From assembly GCF_003353015.1 (NCBI RefSeq), contig NZ_QREM01000009.1, positions 1,153,723-1,212,913 on the forward strand: a stretch of DNA of 59,191 nucleotides. Direction: 5' to 3'. A program made the position numbers and the translations under genes. Shown one piece after another: positions 28,366 through 38,300 of the stretch (the first letter of the stretch is position 1; each line of letters opens with the position of its first letter). The notes below the pieces were generated by a model. The model ran no database searches. It was not told the DNA's origin and worked only from the letters and a program-made list of their open reading frames with translations. The DNA comes from Xanthomonas arboricola (GTDB lineage Bacteria; Pseudomonadota; Gammaproteobacteria; Xanthomonadales; Xanthomonadaceae).

Positions 28366-28551
28366 CTGCGACGGAAGGCGTCGCAGGCGCCCTTGTTGAG
28401 GGCGAGCGGCACGGATGACGCGCACGCGGCGCGTCGTCCGTGCCGATACCACCATCGACAGCGAATGCCAGCGGCCAGGCACGTCGCGGTACTGCAGGCC
28501 TCGAGCGTACCTGCTGCCCTTTTCGCCTCCACTCCAGGACGAGCACCCACA

Positions 28552-29604
28552 ATGGCGGCCAAGCGCCAACGCAGTGCCAACAACGCAGCAACCTTGCTGG
28601 ATGTCGCCAAGCACGCCGGCGTCTCGCCGATGACAGCCTCGCGCGTCATCAACCGTCACCCGCATGTCGGCGAGGACATGCGCGTGCGCGTGGAAGCCTC
28701 GGTGCAGGCATTGGGGTATCGCCCCAACCTGGCGGGCCGTTCGTTGCGCACCAGTGGCCTGTTGCGCATCGGCGTGCTGTACAGCAATCCCAGCGCGGCC
28801 TACCTCAATCAATTCATGCTCGGCCTGCTCGAACAGAGCAGCCTCAATGGCAGCCAGGTGCTGGTGGAAAAATGCGGTGCCATCCGCAGCCAGCGTGCCG
28901 CCACCGAACGCTTGCTGGCAGCCGGCGTGGACGGCGTGATCCTGCCTCCCCCGTTATGCGATTCGCGCCAGACCATCGCCGAACTCGATGCACGCGGCAT
29001 CCCGGTCGTGGCAGTGGCCAGCGGCGCACCGATGGCGCAGATCAGCTCGGTGCGTATCGACGATTACCAGGCCGCGCGCGCCATCGTCGACCACCTGGTC
29101 GAACTGGGCCATCGCCGCATCGCCTTGATCAAGGGCGACCCCAAACACACGCCGAGCGCGCTGCGTGCCAACGGCTATCTCGACAGTCTGCAGGCTGCAG
29201 GATTGGAGATTGCGGAGAACCTGATTGCCGAGGGACTGTTCACCTATCACTCCGGGCTGCTCGCTGCGCGCAGCCTGCTGGCCCAACCCAGGCCACCGAC
29301 CGCCATCTTCTGCAGCAACGACGACATGGCGGCGGCGGCGGTTGCGGTTGCACACGGACTGGGCCTGCGCGTGCCCGAGGATGTCTCGGTGGCAGGCTTC
29401 GACGACACGCCGGTCGCCACCACCATCTGGCCCGAACTCACCACCGTGCACCAACCGGTGACGGCGATGGGACGCGCGGCAGTGTCGTTGCTGGCAGATG
29501 CGATCCGCCAACGCCGCAAGGGGGATGCCGCGCAGGGCGTGCATCAGGTGATGAAGTACACCCTGGTCAAGCGCAGCTCGACCGCCGGGCCACCCGAGGA
29601 ATGA
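28552..29604 (+). CDS. LacI/GalR-family transcriptional regulator
   Basis: The 350-residue regulator has an N-terminal helix-turn-helix and hinge (about 13-65: TLLDVAKHAGVSPMTASRVI, then a LGYRPNLAGRSLRT hinge) and a periplasmic-binding-protein-like ligand domain (about 70-335). Such proteins bind palindromes with a central CG and release them when a sugar binds. It is the only LacI-type gene seen here and borders a cluster of plant-glycan genes. The 12-bp palindrome at 38939-38950 is the best candidate target. The ATG at 28552 leaves a 12-residue N-terminal arm. Confidence 0.92.
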   Translation: MAAKRQRSANNAATLLDVAKHAGVSPMTASRVINRHPHVGEDMRVRVEASVQALGYRPNLAGRSLRTSGLLRIGVLYSNPSAAYLNQFMLGLLEQSSLNGSQVLVEKCGAIRSQRAATERLLAAGVDGVILPPPLCDSRQTIAELDARGIPVVAVASGAPMAQISSVRIDDYQAARAIVDHLVELGHRRIALIKGDPKHTPSALRANGYLDSLQAAGLEIAENLIAEGLFTYHSGLLAARSLLAQPRPPTAIFCSNDDMAAAAVAVAHGLGLRVPEDVSVAGFDDTPVATTIWPELTTVHQPVTAMGRAAVSLLADAIRQRRKGDAAQGVHQVMKYTLVKRSSTAGPPEE

Positions 29605-29868
29605 CGCGTTGAGGCGTCAGCGTGCAGCGAATGGGTTGAAACTGGATGCCAACGATCAACCAGGAACATTGCCTGCGCGCATCGATTCGCCACCCATCGG
29701 CAATCGCAGCGCCGCACTGCGTGCGTCGATGCAAATGACGCCGCACATCCGACGAACGCCCATGGCGGCCAGCTGCCGCCATGGGTTGACACGACATCCG
29801 GTCAGCGCGGCCAGGTGTGCCGTCCACGACGGATGGACACCGGCGTCACCGGTGTCGATCCGACCGCG

Positions 29869-31554
29869 TCACTTCACCGGCCTTGCGCGTACCACAGCCG
29901 ATGAGGCGCTGGTCCCGGCCATGCCGTTTGCCGTCACCACATAGTCGTAGTCCGCACCGTTGGTGACGGACCGATCGACATACGACGCCGTCGCGACATT
30001 GGAACCAATCGTCGTAAACGCACCTGCAGCAGCTGCACGACGCTGCAGCGTGTAGCTGGTTGCTCCCGCTACCGGCGACCAGCTCAGCCTGACCTGGCGA
30101 TCGCCGACGGTGGCAGTCAGACCGCGTGTTGCGCTCGGCGCCGCGCTCGTTGCGGGAGCGGCGACCGCGGTGCCGGCGGTTGCGATCGCCGGGTACGCGT
30201 TGTTCACCAGCTCGACGAACTGGTTATGGAACCAGGCACCGGAGATCGGCGCGCCGGCCAGTGCGCCGGTCAACACGCCATCGGCCGTGGTGTAGGTCGG
30301 GTCGCACATCCGATCGAACCCCTTGCCCTCGTTATTGGAAATGAGGGTGCTGGAGCCATCGGACTCGCCCGGTGGCTTGACCCACGCATACGCATCCAGA
30401 TGCGGACCCGGAGCTGCGGTGGGGAGCGCACCAATGCCTGCCCCGCTCTGATTGCACCAGTTGCCACGGTGCAGGCGACGGTCGATGCGGCCGCTATTGA
30501 CGTAGGTATTGATGTCGCTGCCAAACGCGCCGACCGGACGATTCGGCCCGCCCCATCCGTTACGGCCGGTATCGACGATAAAGCCGATCGTGCTGGGCCA
30601 GCCTGCGCCGACGAAGCCGCTGTACAGGGCCTGGGTAAAATCGGTCTCATCGAAGTAGGGATTCCACTCGTAAAATTTCGCCGACTTGATCGGCTGCCCG
30701 TTCACGCTCAACTCGGGATTGGGCAGATTGGGTTCGTTCAACGGCGTGGTATTGGCGGTGTTGGTGACAAAGCCGTCCACGCTTGCCAGGCCGGCGCTGG
30801 TTCCCTGCACCACGCGGGTATACAGCGCGATCGACGGGCCGCGATTGCTATCCCAGCCCAACCATCCGGAGTGACCGATATCCAGATAGTTGTAGGTATT
30901 GGGAATGGCGTGCAGCTTGTTGAGCGCATACTTGATGCCTTCCTCGTAAATTCCCGTGGAGTTGGCCAGCGCGCAACGCATGTCATTCAAGTTGGTGACG
31001 AGGTTTGGCAGGCTATCGGGCTCGATCACATTGACGATGCGGATATCCCTGTATTTCGGATCCGCGAAGATCGCCGCGATGACGTCGATATATTCTTTCT
31101 TGTAGCGCTCCAGCGCCGCCGGGGTCAGCGGCAATTCGCCATTGGACGCCAACGCGTGACAATCGCGGCCAGGCAGATCGTAAATGACGAAGCTGGCGGT
31201 GATCGGCGTATTGGCTTTTTTCTGCGCCAACGCGGCATCCAGGTGCCCCCGCAGACCGAGCCGCCCGGCATTCGCCGACCCGCCGGTGATCGCAGCGATA
31301 CGATCCAGCCAGACCGCGGTGGGAATGGCCTTGACCCTGCCCATCTTCTCCTTCAATGGTGCACCTTTCACCTTCGCAATCGAGGCGTCGACTTTCCTGG
31401 CGTAATCGGGATTCACATACCCGCTTGCACCCACGAAGGGGTTGTCGACGCGCACCTGCGCGCAGACGCCGGCGACGAATAACGGATTCAATGCCAATAG
31501 CGATAACGCCATCGAGCGCCGGAGGTTATGACGGATACCCTTGCTGAATTTCAT
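29869..31554 (-). CDS. cbsA: GH6 cellobiohydrolase with C-terminal Fn3 domain (CbsA/CbhA type)
   Basis: This 561-residue secreted enzyme cuts cellobiose from cellulose chains. A signal peptide (cleavage near residue 33, VCAQ) precedes a GH6 domain (about 36-475). GH6 signatures are visible: VIYDLPGRDCHALASNGE with Asp131, VNVIEPDSLPN with Asp180, YLDIGHSGWLGWDSN, NWCNQSG and DAYAWVKPPGESDG. A fibronectin type III domain ends the protein (about 480-561). In Xanthomonas, intact cbsA has been linked to vascular lifestyle. The frame is complete. ATG 31554 fits the signal peptide; the upstream region is AT-rich. The gene symbol follows Xanthomonas usage and is a family-level call. Confidence 0.88.
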   Translation of the reverse strand: MKFSKGIRHNLRRSMALSLLALNPLFVAGVCAQVRVDNPFVGASGYVNPDYARKVDASIAKVKGAPLKEKMGRVKAIPTAVWLDRIAAITGGSANAGRLGLRGHLDAALAQKKANTPITASFVIYDLPGRDCHALASNGELPLTPAALERYKKEYIDVIAAIFADPKYRDIRIVNVIEPDSLPNLVTNLNDMRCALANSTGIYEEGIKYALNKLHAIPNTYNYLDIGHSGWLGWDSNRGPSIALYTRVVQGTSAGLASVDGFVTNTANTTPLNEPNLPNPELSVNGQPIKSAKFYEWNPYFDETDFTQALYSGFVGAGWPSTIGFIVDTGRNGWGGPNRPVGAFGSDINTYVNSGRIDRRLHRGNWCNQSGAGIGALPTAAPGPHLDAYAWVKPPGESDGSSTLISNNEGKGFDRMCDPTYTTADGVLTGALAGAPISGAWFHNQFVELVNNAYPAIATAGTAVAAPATSAAPSATRGLTATVGDRQVRLSWSPVAGATSYTLQRRAAAAGAFTTIGSNVATASYVDRSVTNGADYDYVVTANGMAGTSASSAVVRARPVK

Positions 31555-32243
31555 TGGATTCACCTTGTTTTTAATCGAATGGTGTTTATTCAAAATCCAA
31601 GAAGCGCTGCCTCGTGGCCTGCCTTGTTCCTCTTCAGGGCACCCATCAGAGATGTCCGGAGCCAATCAAACGCGCTCCGTCGGCGTCCCGCCGAAGAGCA
31701 TTCGCATGGCATGACATCGACAATGTCCGCACCGACATGCAGGCCAATAGCCTGTTTGTGTGCCGTGACATCACCTAAGACCTCAGATTCATTGGAAGCG
31801 AATGCGGCCGCACCGACGTTATCGTCGCGACGATTGCCTCCGTGATATGCGGATTATCTCCAGGGAGCGATTGAGCGATCAGCGTGGAATGCTGTGCCTG
31901 CGAACGGAGTGGTCGGTTCGCCATGCGGAAACTACGCCGCACAACTGGCATAAGCAATCGTCAAACATTGCGTTTGGGCACAGATCCAAAGACTGTCCAT
32001 AGCGACATTTCAACTGCAGGCATTACTGCACAAATGGATGTGCCATTACGCACAAAAAAACGGCCGCATCGCTTCCCGACGATGCAGCCGAATGGGAGGG
32101 TGCCCGACGTTGCCGTCGGGCGTCTTACAGCACCGGCACGCCGGTGACGGGAAGAAAGCGAAAGGACCGCCTGGAGAGGGACAACAGAAGATCATGTGCG
32201 ACACGGGGCAGGGGTGCGCCGTGTCGCACATCGGGACATCACA
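31555..32243. other. 689-base intergenic region upstream of GH6, downstream of TonB receptor gene
   Basis: No gene is supported. The first 100 bases upstream of the GH6 ATG are AT-rich (TTGTTTTTAATCGAATGGTG, 31564-31583) and probably hold its promoter, though no confident -35/-10 was chosen. The receptor terminator lies at 32054-32089, and a second hairpin (GCCCGACG with CGTCGGGC, 32102-32121) lies nearer the stop codon. Composition is clearly less GC-rich than the neighbours. Confidence 0.5.
32054..32089 (-). terminator. Rho-independent terminator of TonB receptor/GH2 operon
   Basis: On the minus strand GGCTGCATCG pairs with CGATGCGGCC (10 bp, one G-U) around an 8-base loop, followed by G and seven T residues (32060-32054). 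It lies about 155 bases past the receptor stop codon. Confidence 0.75.
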
Positions 32244-35180
32244 TCAGAAGCGCAGACGCAAACCCGCGTAGTAACGACGCTCGAAGATGTTCTGGTCGTA
32301 GTAGTGATTGGTCCACTGCGCGTAACGCCGCTCGCTTTCACCGGTGAGGTTGGTGGCTTGGGCGTACAGCGTCAGGTGATCGTTGACGTCGTAGCTGAAG
32401 GAGGCATCCAGATAGCCGACATCGTCGTTCCAGATCGCCAGCTCGTCGCCCCAGGCACCGCTGTTGACCTGGCTGAACCGCTTGCTGCGCCAGTTGTAGG
32501 CCACACGCGCCTGCAACTTGTCCTTTTGATACCACAGCACCGCATTGGCCTGGTGCTTGGAGTTGTCGCCGATCGGAAGCGTGTTGCCTTCGATGTCGGT
32601 GTTGTCGGTGTCGGCGTCGGAGAAGGTGTAGTTGATGTTGGTACCGAAGCCGCTCAGCCACCCGGGCAGGAAATCGAAGGCCTGCTGATAGCCGATTTCA
32701 AAGCCCTTGATCTTGCCGCCACCGCCATTGACGATGCGCTCCACCGGCCCACCCAGACGCACCACGCCGTCGGCATCGGGTTGCGGCTCGATGTTGGTCA
32801 CCGTGGTGGGGAACGACTTCACATCGATCAGGAACGCGCCCACGCTGACCAGCGACGCATCGGAGAAATACCATTCCCACGAGGCGTTGTAGTTGGTGGC
32901 GCGATACGGGTCCAGATCCGGGTTACCGGAGCGGCCATTGAGGAACAGCACCGCATCCGAGGGCAAGGCGGGGTTGCGCGGCGGCGTGCCGTTGACGGCG
33001 TAGAAGCTCACCAACCCGCGACCGAGATCGGGCAGGTCCTGGCGCGCCACCGCCTTGTTGTAGGCAAAGCGCAGCTTCTGCGCGTCGGTGATGTCCAGCG
33101 ACAGGTTGGCGGTGGGCAGCACGTCGGTGTACTGACGGTTCAGGCGATTGGTGCCGATCGCCGGGCTGACGCCATTCCATTCGACGTTGCCGATGAACAC
33201 GTTGCCGCTGCTCAGGTACTGATCGATCGCCAGCTTGGTCTGCACGATGCGCGCGCCGATGTTGGCCGTCCACGGCACCGCGCTGCCGGTGCCACCTTCC
33301 AGGTTCGCCAGGAAGTACGCCGCGGTGCTCTTTTCGGTGACCTTGTAGGAATCGGCGGCCTGCTGGTAGGCCACGTTGCCCGGGTACAGGCTGTTGAGGT
33401 AGCCCACCGGGTCCTTCATGACCTGCGGGTTGATCGCCGGCAGCCCCTGGCTGCCCAGGCCGGTGACCCTGAGCGGATCGAAGTCGTTGAAGTAGGCCCA
33501 GTAACCGGGGATCGAATTGAACGGCAGCAGGCGCGCCTCGGAGACACCGCTGCAGGTATCCACGATCAGCGGATCCTTGAAGTAGTACAGCGAGCGGTTC
33601 GGGTCGGTGCAGCTGGTGGACACCGGCGACAAGTAGCGATAGGTGTCCAGCTTGACCTCGCGCTCGCCATAGCGGATGCCGAACTGGAAGCCGCGCACCA
33701 CGCCCTCGTCGAACTCGAAGGTACCGTCGGCGCGGAACGCGTCCATCGTCGCTTCGATCTTGTTGCCCTGCGCCCAGGTCGACATCAGCTGCCAGTTGTC
33801 CGGGTTGGACACGTCGGTACCGAGGTTGACTGCCGGATAGGTGCCGCGGAAATCCACTGAGGCATCCACCGTCGGCAGTCCGTTGGCATTGGCCCATTGC
33901 GTGACGCCGCCGGCGCGCGTGATCTGGTCGCCGCGTGTCACCACCGCATCGGCGCGCGCTTCGTCGTAGGTACGCTGCGCATCGCCATGCACCCAACGGA
34001 ACGAGGCACGGAACGGACCGCCGTCGTCGAAGCGCAGCTCCAGGTTGGTGTTGAGCGAATCCGAATCGGCCACGCCGGCCATCGAATGCGCCTGGAAGCG
34101 GTTGTAGCGGAACTGGCCGTATTCCAGCACGCCATTGGAATCGACCACCGATCCGGGCTGCAACTGGTTGGTGGCCCAGCCGGTGTGCAGCTGTGCGGCC
34201 ACCGAGGTGTCCTGGTCTTCGAGCTTGGTATAGGCCGCATCGGCCAGCACCGTCCACGAATCGTTGATGTTGAACTGGAACGAGCCGTTGACGCCGGTGC
34301 GCTGGCGGTCGGTGCTGCGGTTATCCAGCTCGGTGGCGACCCAGTTGTAGAAGTAGTCGCGTGGCAGGTTGGACGGATCGGTATTGCTGCCGATGCGGCC
34401 ATCGCCGTTGAAATCGAAGCCCACGTTCTGCTCGGTGGATTTCTGCGCGCCGTTGGAATACACGCTGGGGTGCTTGTTTTCCAGCGTGGCATCGGAGTAC
34501 GACACCGCCAGCAACGCGCCCCAGCGCTCGGTGCGGAAACTGGCCAGACCCGAGTACAGCTCGTTGAGTTCCTGCACGCGGTCGCCGTAGGAACCTTCGA
34601 CCTGGCCGCTGAAGGTCCAGCCTTCGGGCAGGTCGAACGGGCGCCGTGTCTTCAGCGACACCGTGCCGCTGATGCCGCCATCCAGGTCCGCGGCGGTCGG
34701 CGACTTGATCACGTCCACGCCGCTGAACAGCGTCGGCGGAATGTCGACGAAGTCCGGCTGCGCACGTCCGATGTTGGGTTGGCCGAACTGATCGCCGCCA
34801 CCGGCGCTCAGGTACAACTCGCCATTCATCGTGGTCTGCACCTGCGGCATGCCGCGGATATTGAGCTGCGAGCCCTCGCCGGCCGAGCGCCGGATCTGCA
34901 CGCCGGGCACGCGCTGCAGCGAATCGGTGATGGTGACGTCGGGCAGCTTGCCGATGTCTTCTGCAGAGATCGAGTCGATGATCTGCGCGGCGGTGCGCTT
35001 GTTCTCGATGGCCTCGGCCTGCGCGCCGCGCACGCCCTTGACCATGACCTTGTCCAGCTCGGTGACGCCGGCCGTACTGCCGGCTTCCTGCGCTGCGGCA
35101 GTTGCCGCGACCAGTGTGAGTGCAGCCGCCAGCGCGGCGGCCAGCGGGGTGTGACGCGTACTGCGATGCAACTTGTTCAT
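32244..35180 (-). CDS. TonB-dependent outer-membrane receptor (Xanthomonas/Caulobacter type)
   Basis: The 978-residue protein has a signal peptide (to about residue 31, TAAAQ), a plug domain (about 45-175: IIDSISAEDIGKLPDVTITD, QLNIRGMPQVQTTMNG, DVIKSPTAADLDGGISGTVSL) and a 22-strand barrel ending in Phe (LRLRF). The plug and the C-terminal GNPDLDPYRATNYNASWEWY match the TIGR01782 group of oligosaccharide transporters. TELDKVMVKG near residue 40 may be the TonB box. It is downstream of the GH2 gene with a 141-base gap, so the operon would couple hydrolysis with uptake. The substrate is probably a mannose- or glucose-containing oligosaccharide; this is inference from neighbours. GGGAGGGG precedes the ATG. 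Confidence 0.92.
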   Translation of the reverse strand: MNKLHRSTRHTPLAAALAAALTLVAATAAAQEAGSTAGVTELDKVMVKGVRGAQAEAIENKRTAAQIIDSISAEDIGKLPDVTITDSLQRVPGVQIRRSAGEGSQLNIRGMPQVQTTMNGELYLSAGGGDQFGQPNIGRAQPDFVDIPPTLFSGVDVIKSPTAADLDGGISGTVSLKTRRPFDLPEGWTFSGQVEGSYGDRVQELNELYSGLASFRTERWGALLAVSYSDATLENKHPSVYSNGAQKSTEQNVGFDFNGDGRIGSNTDPSNLPRDYFYNWVATELDNRSTDRQRTGVNGSFQFNINDSWTVLADAAYTKLEDQDTSVAAQLHTGWATNQLQPGSVVDSNGVLEYGQFRYNRFQAHSMAGVADSDSLNTNLELRFDDGGPFRASFRWVHGDAQRTYDEARADAVVTRGDQITRAGGVTQWANANGLPTVDASVDFRGTYPAVNLGTDVSNPDNWQLMSTWAQGNKIEATMDAFRADGTFEFDEGVVRGFQFGIRYGEREVKLDTYRYLSPVSTSCTDPNRSLYYFKDPLIVDTCSGVSEARLLPFNSIPGYWAYFNDFDPLRVTGLGSQGLPAINPQVMKDPVGYLNSLYPGNVAYQQAADSYKVTEKSTAAYFLANLEGGTGSAVPWTANIGARIVQTKLAIDQYLSSGNVFIGNVEWNGVSPAIGTNRLNRQYTDVLPTANLSLDITDAQKLRFAYNKAVARQDLPDLGRGLVSFYAVNGTPPRNPALPSDAVLFLNGRSGNPDLDPYRATNYNASWEWYFSDASLVSVGAFLIDVKSFPTTVTNIEPQPDADGVVRLGGPVERIVNGGGGKIKGFEIGYQQAFDFLPGWLSGFGTNINYTFSDADTDNTDIEGNTLPIGDNSKHQANAVLWYQKDKLQARVAYNWRSKRFSQVNSGAWGDELAIWNDDVGYLDASFSYDVNDHLTLYAQATNLTGESERRYAQWTNHYYDQNIFERRYYAGLRLRF

Positions 35181-35321
35181 GGTCCCCTCCCAGGGATGAC
35201 GACAATCCACGACCGTTTCGAATGGCATTGCAGGAACGGCAATGCGGTATTGGCTGACGCGCAATCGGCGCGGCAGTGCGAACGCCGTGCAGGGGCACGG
35301 CGTGGCAACTCGTCGGCGCCG

Positions 35322-38300
35322 TTACGGAAGTCCGTTGGCAACGCCTGTTGATGGCTCGACATTCCAGCCGCGCACCTGCAGCGTGGCGTTGCGCAGGCTC
35401 GCCGCGGACGGGCCACGGATCTCGACCTCGCGCTGCTCGCCCGGCACCAGGCTGAGATAGTTGTCGCTGTAGTAGGCCGGCAGGATGCGTTGGCCCTGCG
35501 CGTCCACCAGGGTCAGCTTGGTATTGAGCGCCACCTGCTGCGAGGCATTGCGCACGGTGGCGCGCAGCACCGGCTCGGCCCCCTCCTGCAGCTGCGTGCT
35601 GAGCTGCAACGGCACTGCCGCCAGCGTATCCAGGCCACGCATGGCCGCCGCATCGCGCGCCACCCAGTACAAATTGCGCGAACGCACGACCGCATCGCGA
35701 TCGAGCAATTGCAGCCGCACAAACCCCAGCCCGTTGGTGTCCTTGAGCAACGGCGCCAGTTGCAGCACCGGTGCCGAGACCGCAACGGGCGCGGCGTCCA
35801 CGGCCTGTTCGCGCTGCTGCAGCAATGCGCCATTGCTGCTGTAGACCTCTGCACGCACACGCAGGCCACGTACCGGGTCGCTGGCATTGTTGACCACCAC
35901 CACCTCGTGGCCGGGCAGGTTCATCTGCACATGCAGCATCTCCGCCGCATTGCGCACGCCGTAGTAGGCCGCGTGGGTGTCGTAGTCGTGGCTGTAGATC
36001 TGCCACATGTTGCTGGGCCAGGCTGGATGGCTCATCCACAGCAGGCGCCCGCTGTTCTTGGTCCACAGCTGCGCGTTGAAGCCTTCGAAGATGGCGCGAT
36101 GGGTGTCGTAGTTGAGCAACTGCGCCTTGCGCTCAAAATCTTCCAGGCTGGTGGGCGCACCCAGCTTGTCGGTGAGCGAACGCATGAAGCTGGCGGTGTC
36201 GCCGTTACCGGACTGGTGCCAGTCGTGATAGGCCCAGGCATCGCTGATCGGCCACTGGTCCTGCGCCGCCGGGACGGAGGCCTTGAACGACTCCAGGGTG
36301 GAGAAAGAGGGCGTGCCCACTTCCACCGAAAAGCCCTGTGCCAGGGCGTTGAAGTACCCCACCGGCTCGCGGTAGTTGTACGGGCCGCTGCCCTGCAGAT
36401 TGACCTGGTTGGAACTGCCGGTGTACCAGCGCGTGCCATCGAGCTCGGCCACCAGCGCATCCAGCCCTTCGTTGAGGATGGGTGCGGGCACGCCCTCGTT
36501 GCGGCCGAACCACAGCACGATGGAGGGATGGTTGCGGAAGCGCTTGATCACCTCGGCGGCATTGTCCAGGAACAGCGCCGCATCGGCCGGTTCCATGTTG
36601 TAGTTCTGGGTGGACTGCCAGAAGTCGTTGAGCACCAGCATGCCGTATTCGTCGGCCAGCTCGAAGAAGCTGGCTTCGGTGTTCTGCCCCACCCAGTTGC
36701 GCACCACGTTGAAATGCGCATCGCGCTGCAGGCGGAAGTACGGCTCCAGCCGCTCGCGCGAGACACGCTTGCGCCAGTCGTCCATGCCCCAGTTGCCGCC
36801 CTTGACGGCAATGCGCACGCCATTGATGCGGATGGCCAGGTACGGCGCCAGCGCGTCATCGCTCAGCGGCGTGACTGCCGGCGATGCCTGCGCGCCGGGA
36901 TAGAACGATTGCGCATCGCCGCCGGGCACGGGGCGGATCGCACTGTGGCGGGCATCGACGATGCGTTCGCCACGCTGACGTGCCTTGTTGAAATCCACCA
37001 GCACGCGGCGCAGCGCACCGTCCTGGTCGAACAGCGACAGCTCGTAGCCGACTTCGCGAATGCCGAAGCGCAGCTGCTGCGTGTCCGATGGCGTACCGGC
37101 CACCTCGACGCTGGCCTGCACGGTATATAACGCAGGCTCGCCATAACCGTTGGGCCACCACAGGCGCGGATTGGCGATCACCAGTTCCGGCGTATCGGCG
37201 GCGCTGAGCGTGAGCGTGGTACCACCGGCCGGCACGTTGACCTGCCGCTGGATGCGCACATCGCCGATGGCCAGTTGCAGGGTGCCCTGCACCCCCGCGG
37301 CACTGTCGTTGCGCAATGGCACGCTGATTTCAAGCTCGGCACGCCGGTGATCCGTGGCCAGCCGCGTCGTCACCACCCGGGTGTCGCCGAGCGCCAGCGG
37401 CCCGGTGGCGTGCAACTGCACGTCCTGCCACAGCCCGGCGTTGCGATCGCGCACCGCCGGAATCCAGTCCCAGCCTTCGCTGGCGATGAAGGTCGGCCCG
37501 TCCAGTGCCTGCACACCGCCGTTCTCGCCCACGCCCGCGGTCATCGACTGCTCGTGCGCGATGCCCGGATGCGGCGGCGGCGAGACGCGCACGGCAATGA
37601 TGTTGCGGCCAGCCTTGAGCTGCTTGCTGACATCGAAGCGGCCGCGTGCGAACGCACCGCGCGTACGCCCGACCTGGGTGCCGTTGACCCAGACCTCGCC
37701 CGCGTAGTTGATGCCGTTGAACAGCAGTTCCAGCCGCTTGCCCTGCGCTGCAGCGGGCAGATCGAAACGGCTGCGGTACCACCAGTCCTGCCGGCTCAGC
37801 GATTCGGGAATGGCCATGTTGTTGAGACCGATATCCGGGTCCGGATACACGCCCCGATCGACCAGCGTGGTGAGCACGGTGCCCGGTACGGTGGCCACGC
37901 GCCAGGCCGCAGCGCCGCCGCTGTCATCACCGCGCGACAGGCTGGCGCCGGTGGCCTGCCCAAGCTCCGGCGCCGCAGCCAGTTCCCACGCGCCGACCCG
38001 CCATGCCGCTGCATCCAGCGGCTGCAACGCGGGCGTCGGCTGTACCGGCTTGGCGACCGGCGCAGAGAAGGCCGCCGCGCTGCGCGGCAGCGTTGCGGGC
38101 GGCTGCGGTGCGACCTGGCCAGCCATCTGCCTGACCTGGACCTGCCAGGCCGGCGAGGCGTCTTCGAAACGCTGCAAGGCCGGGTCCGGCGCCTTGGCCG
38201 CAAGCTGCGCGATGGCCGGCGCATCCAGTGCAGCGGAGTGCGCAAGGAAACCGGCGATCTCGCCACCGAAGTGCTGCGTATAGACGGCGGGCTGCTCGCG

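Noticed and set aside
29759..29785. Hairpin CCCATGGCGG/CCGCCATGGG between the LacI and GH6 genes as a terminator
   Set aside because: The stem is perfect but no T-run follows on either strand. It is left as an unassigned palindrome in the convergent gap.
31757..31775. A CRP/Clp-like site upstream of GH6 (TGTG...TCAC)
   Set aside because: The half-sites are one base too far apart for TGTGA-N6-TCACA and the outer bases do not match.
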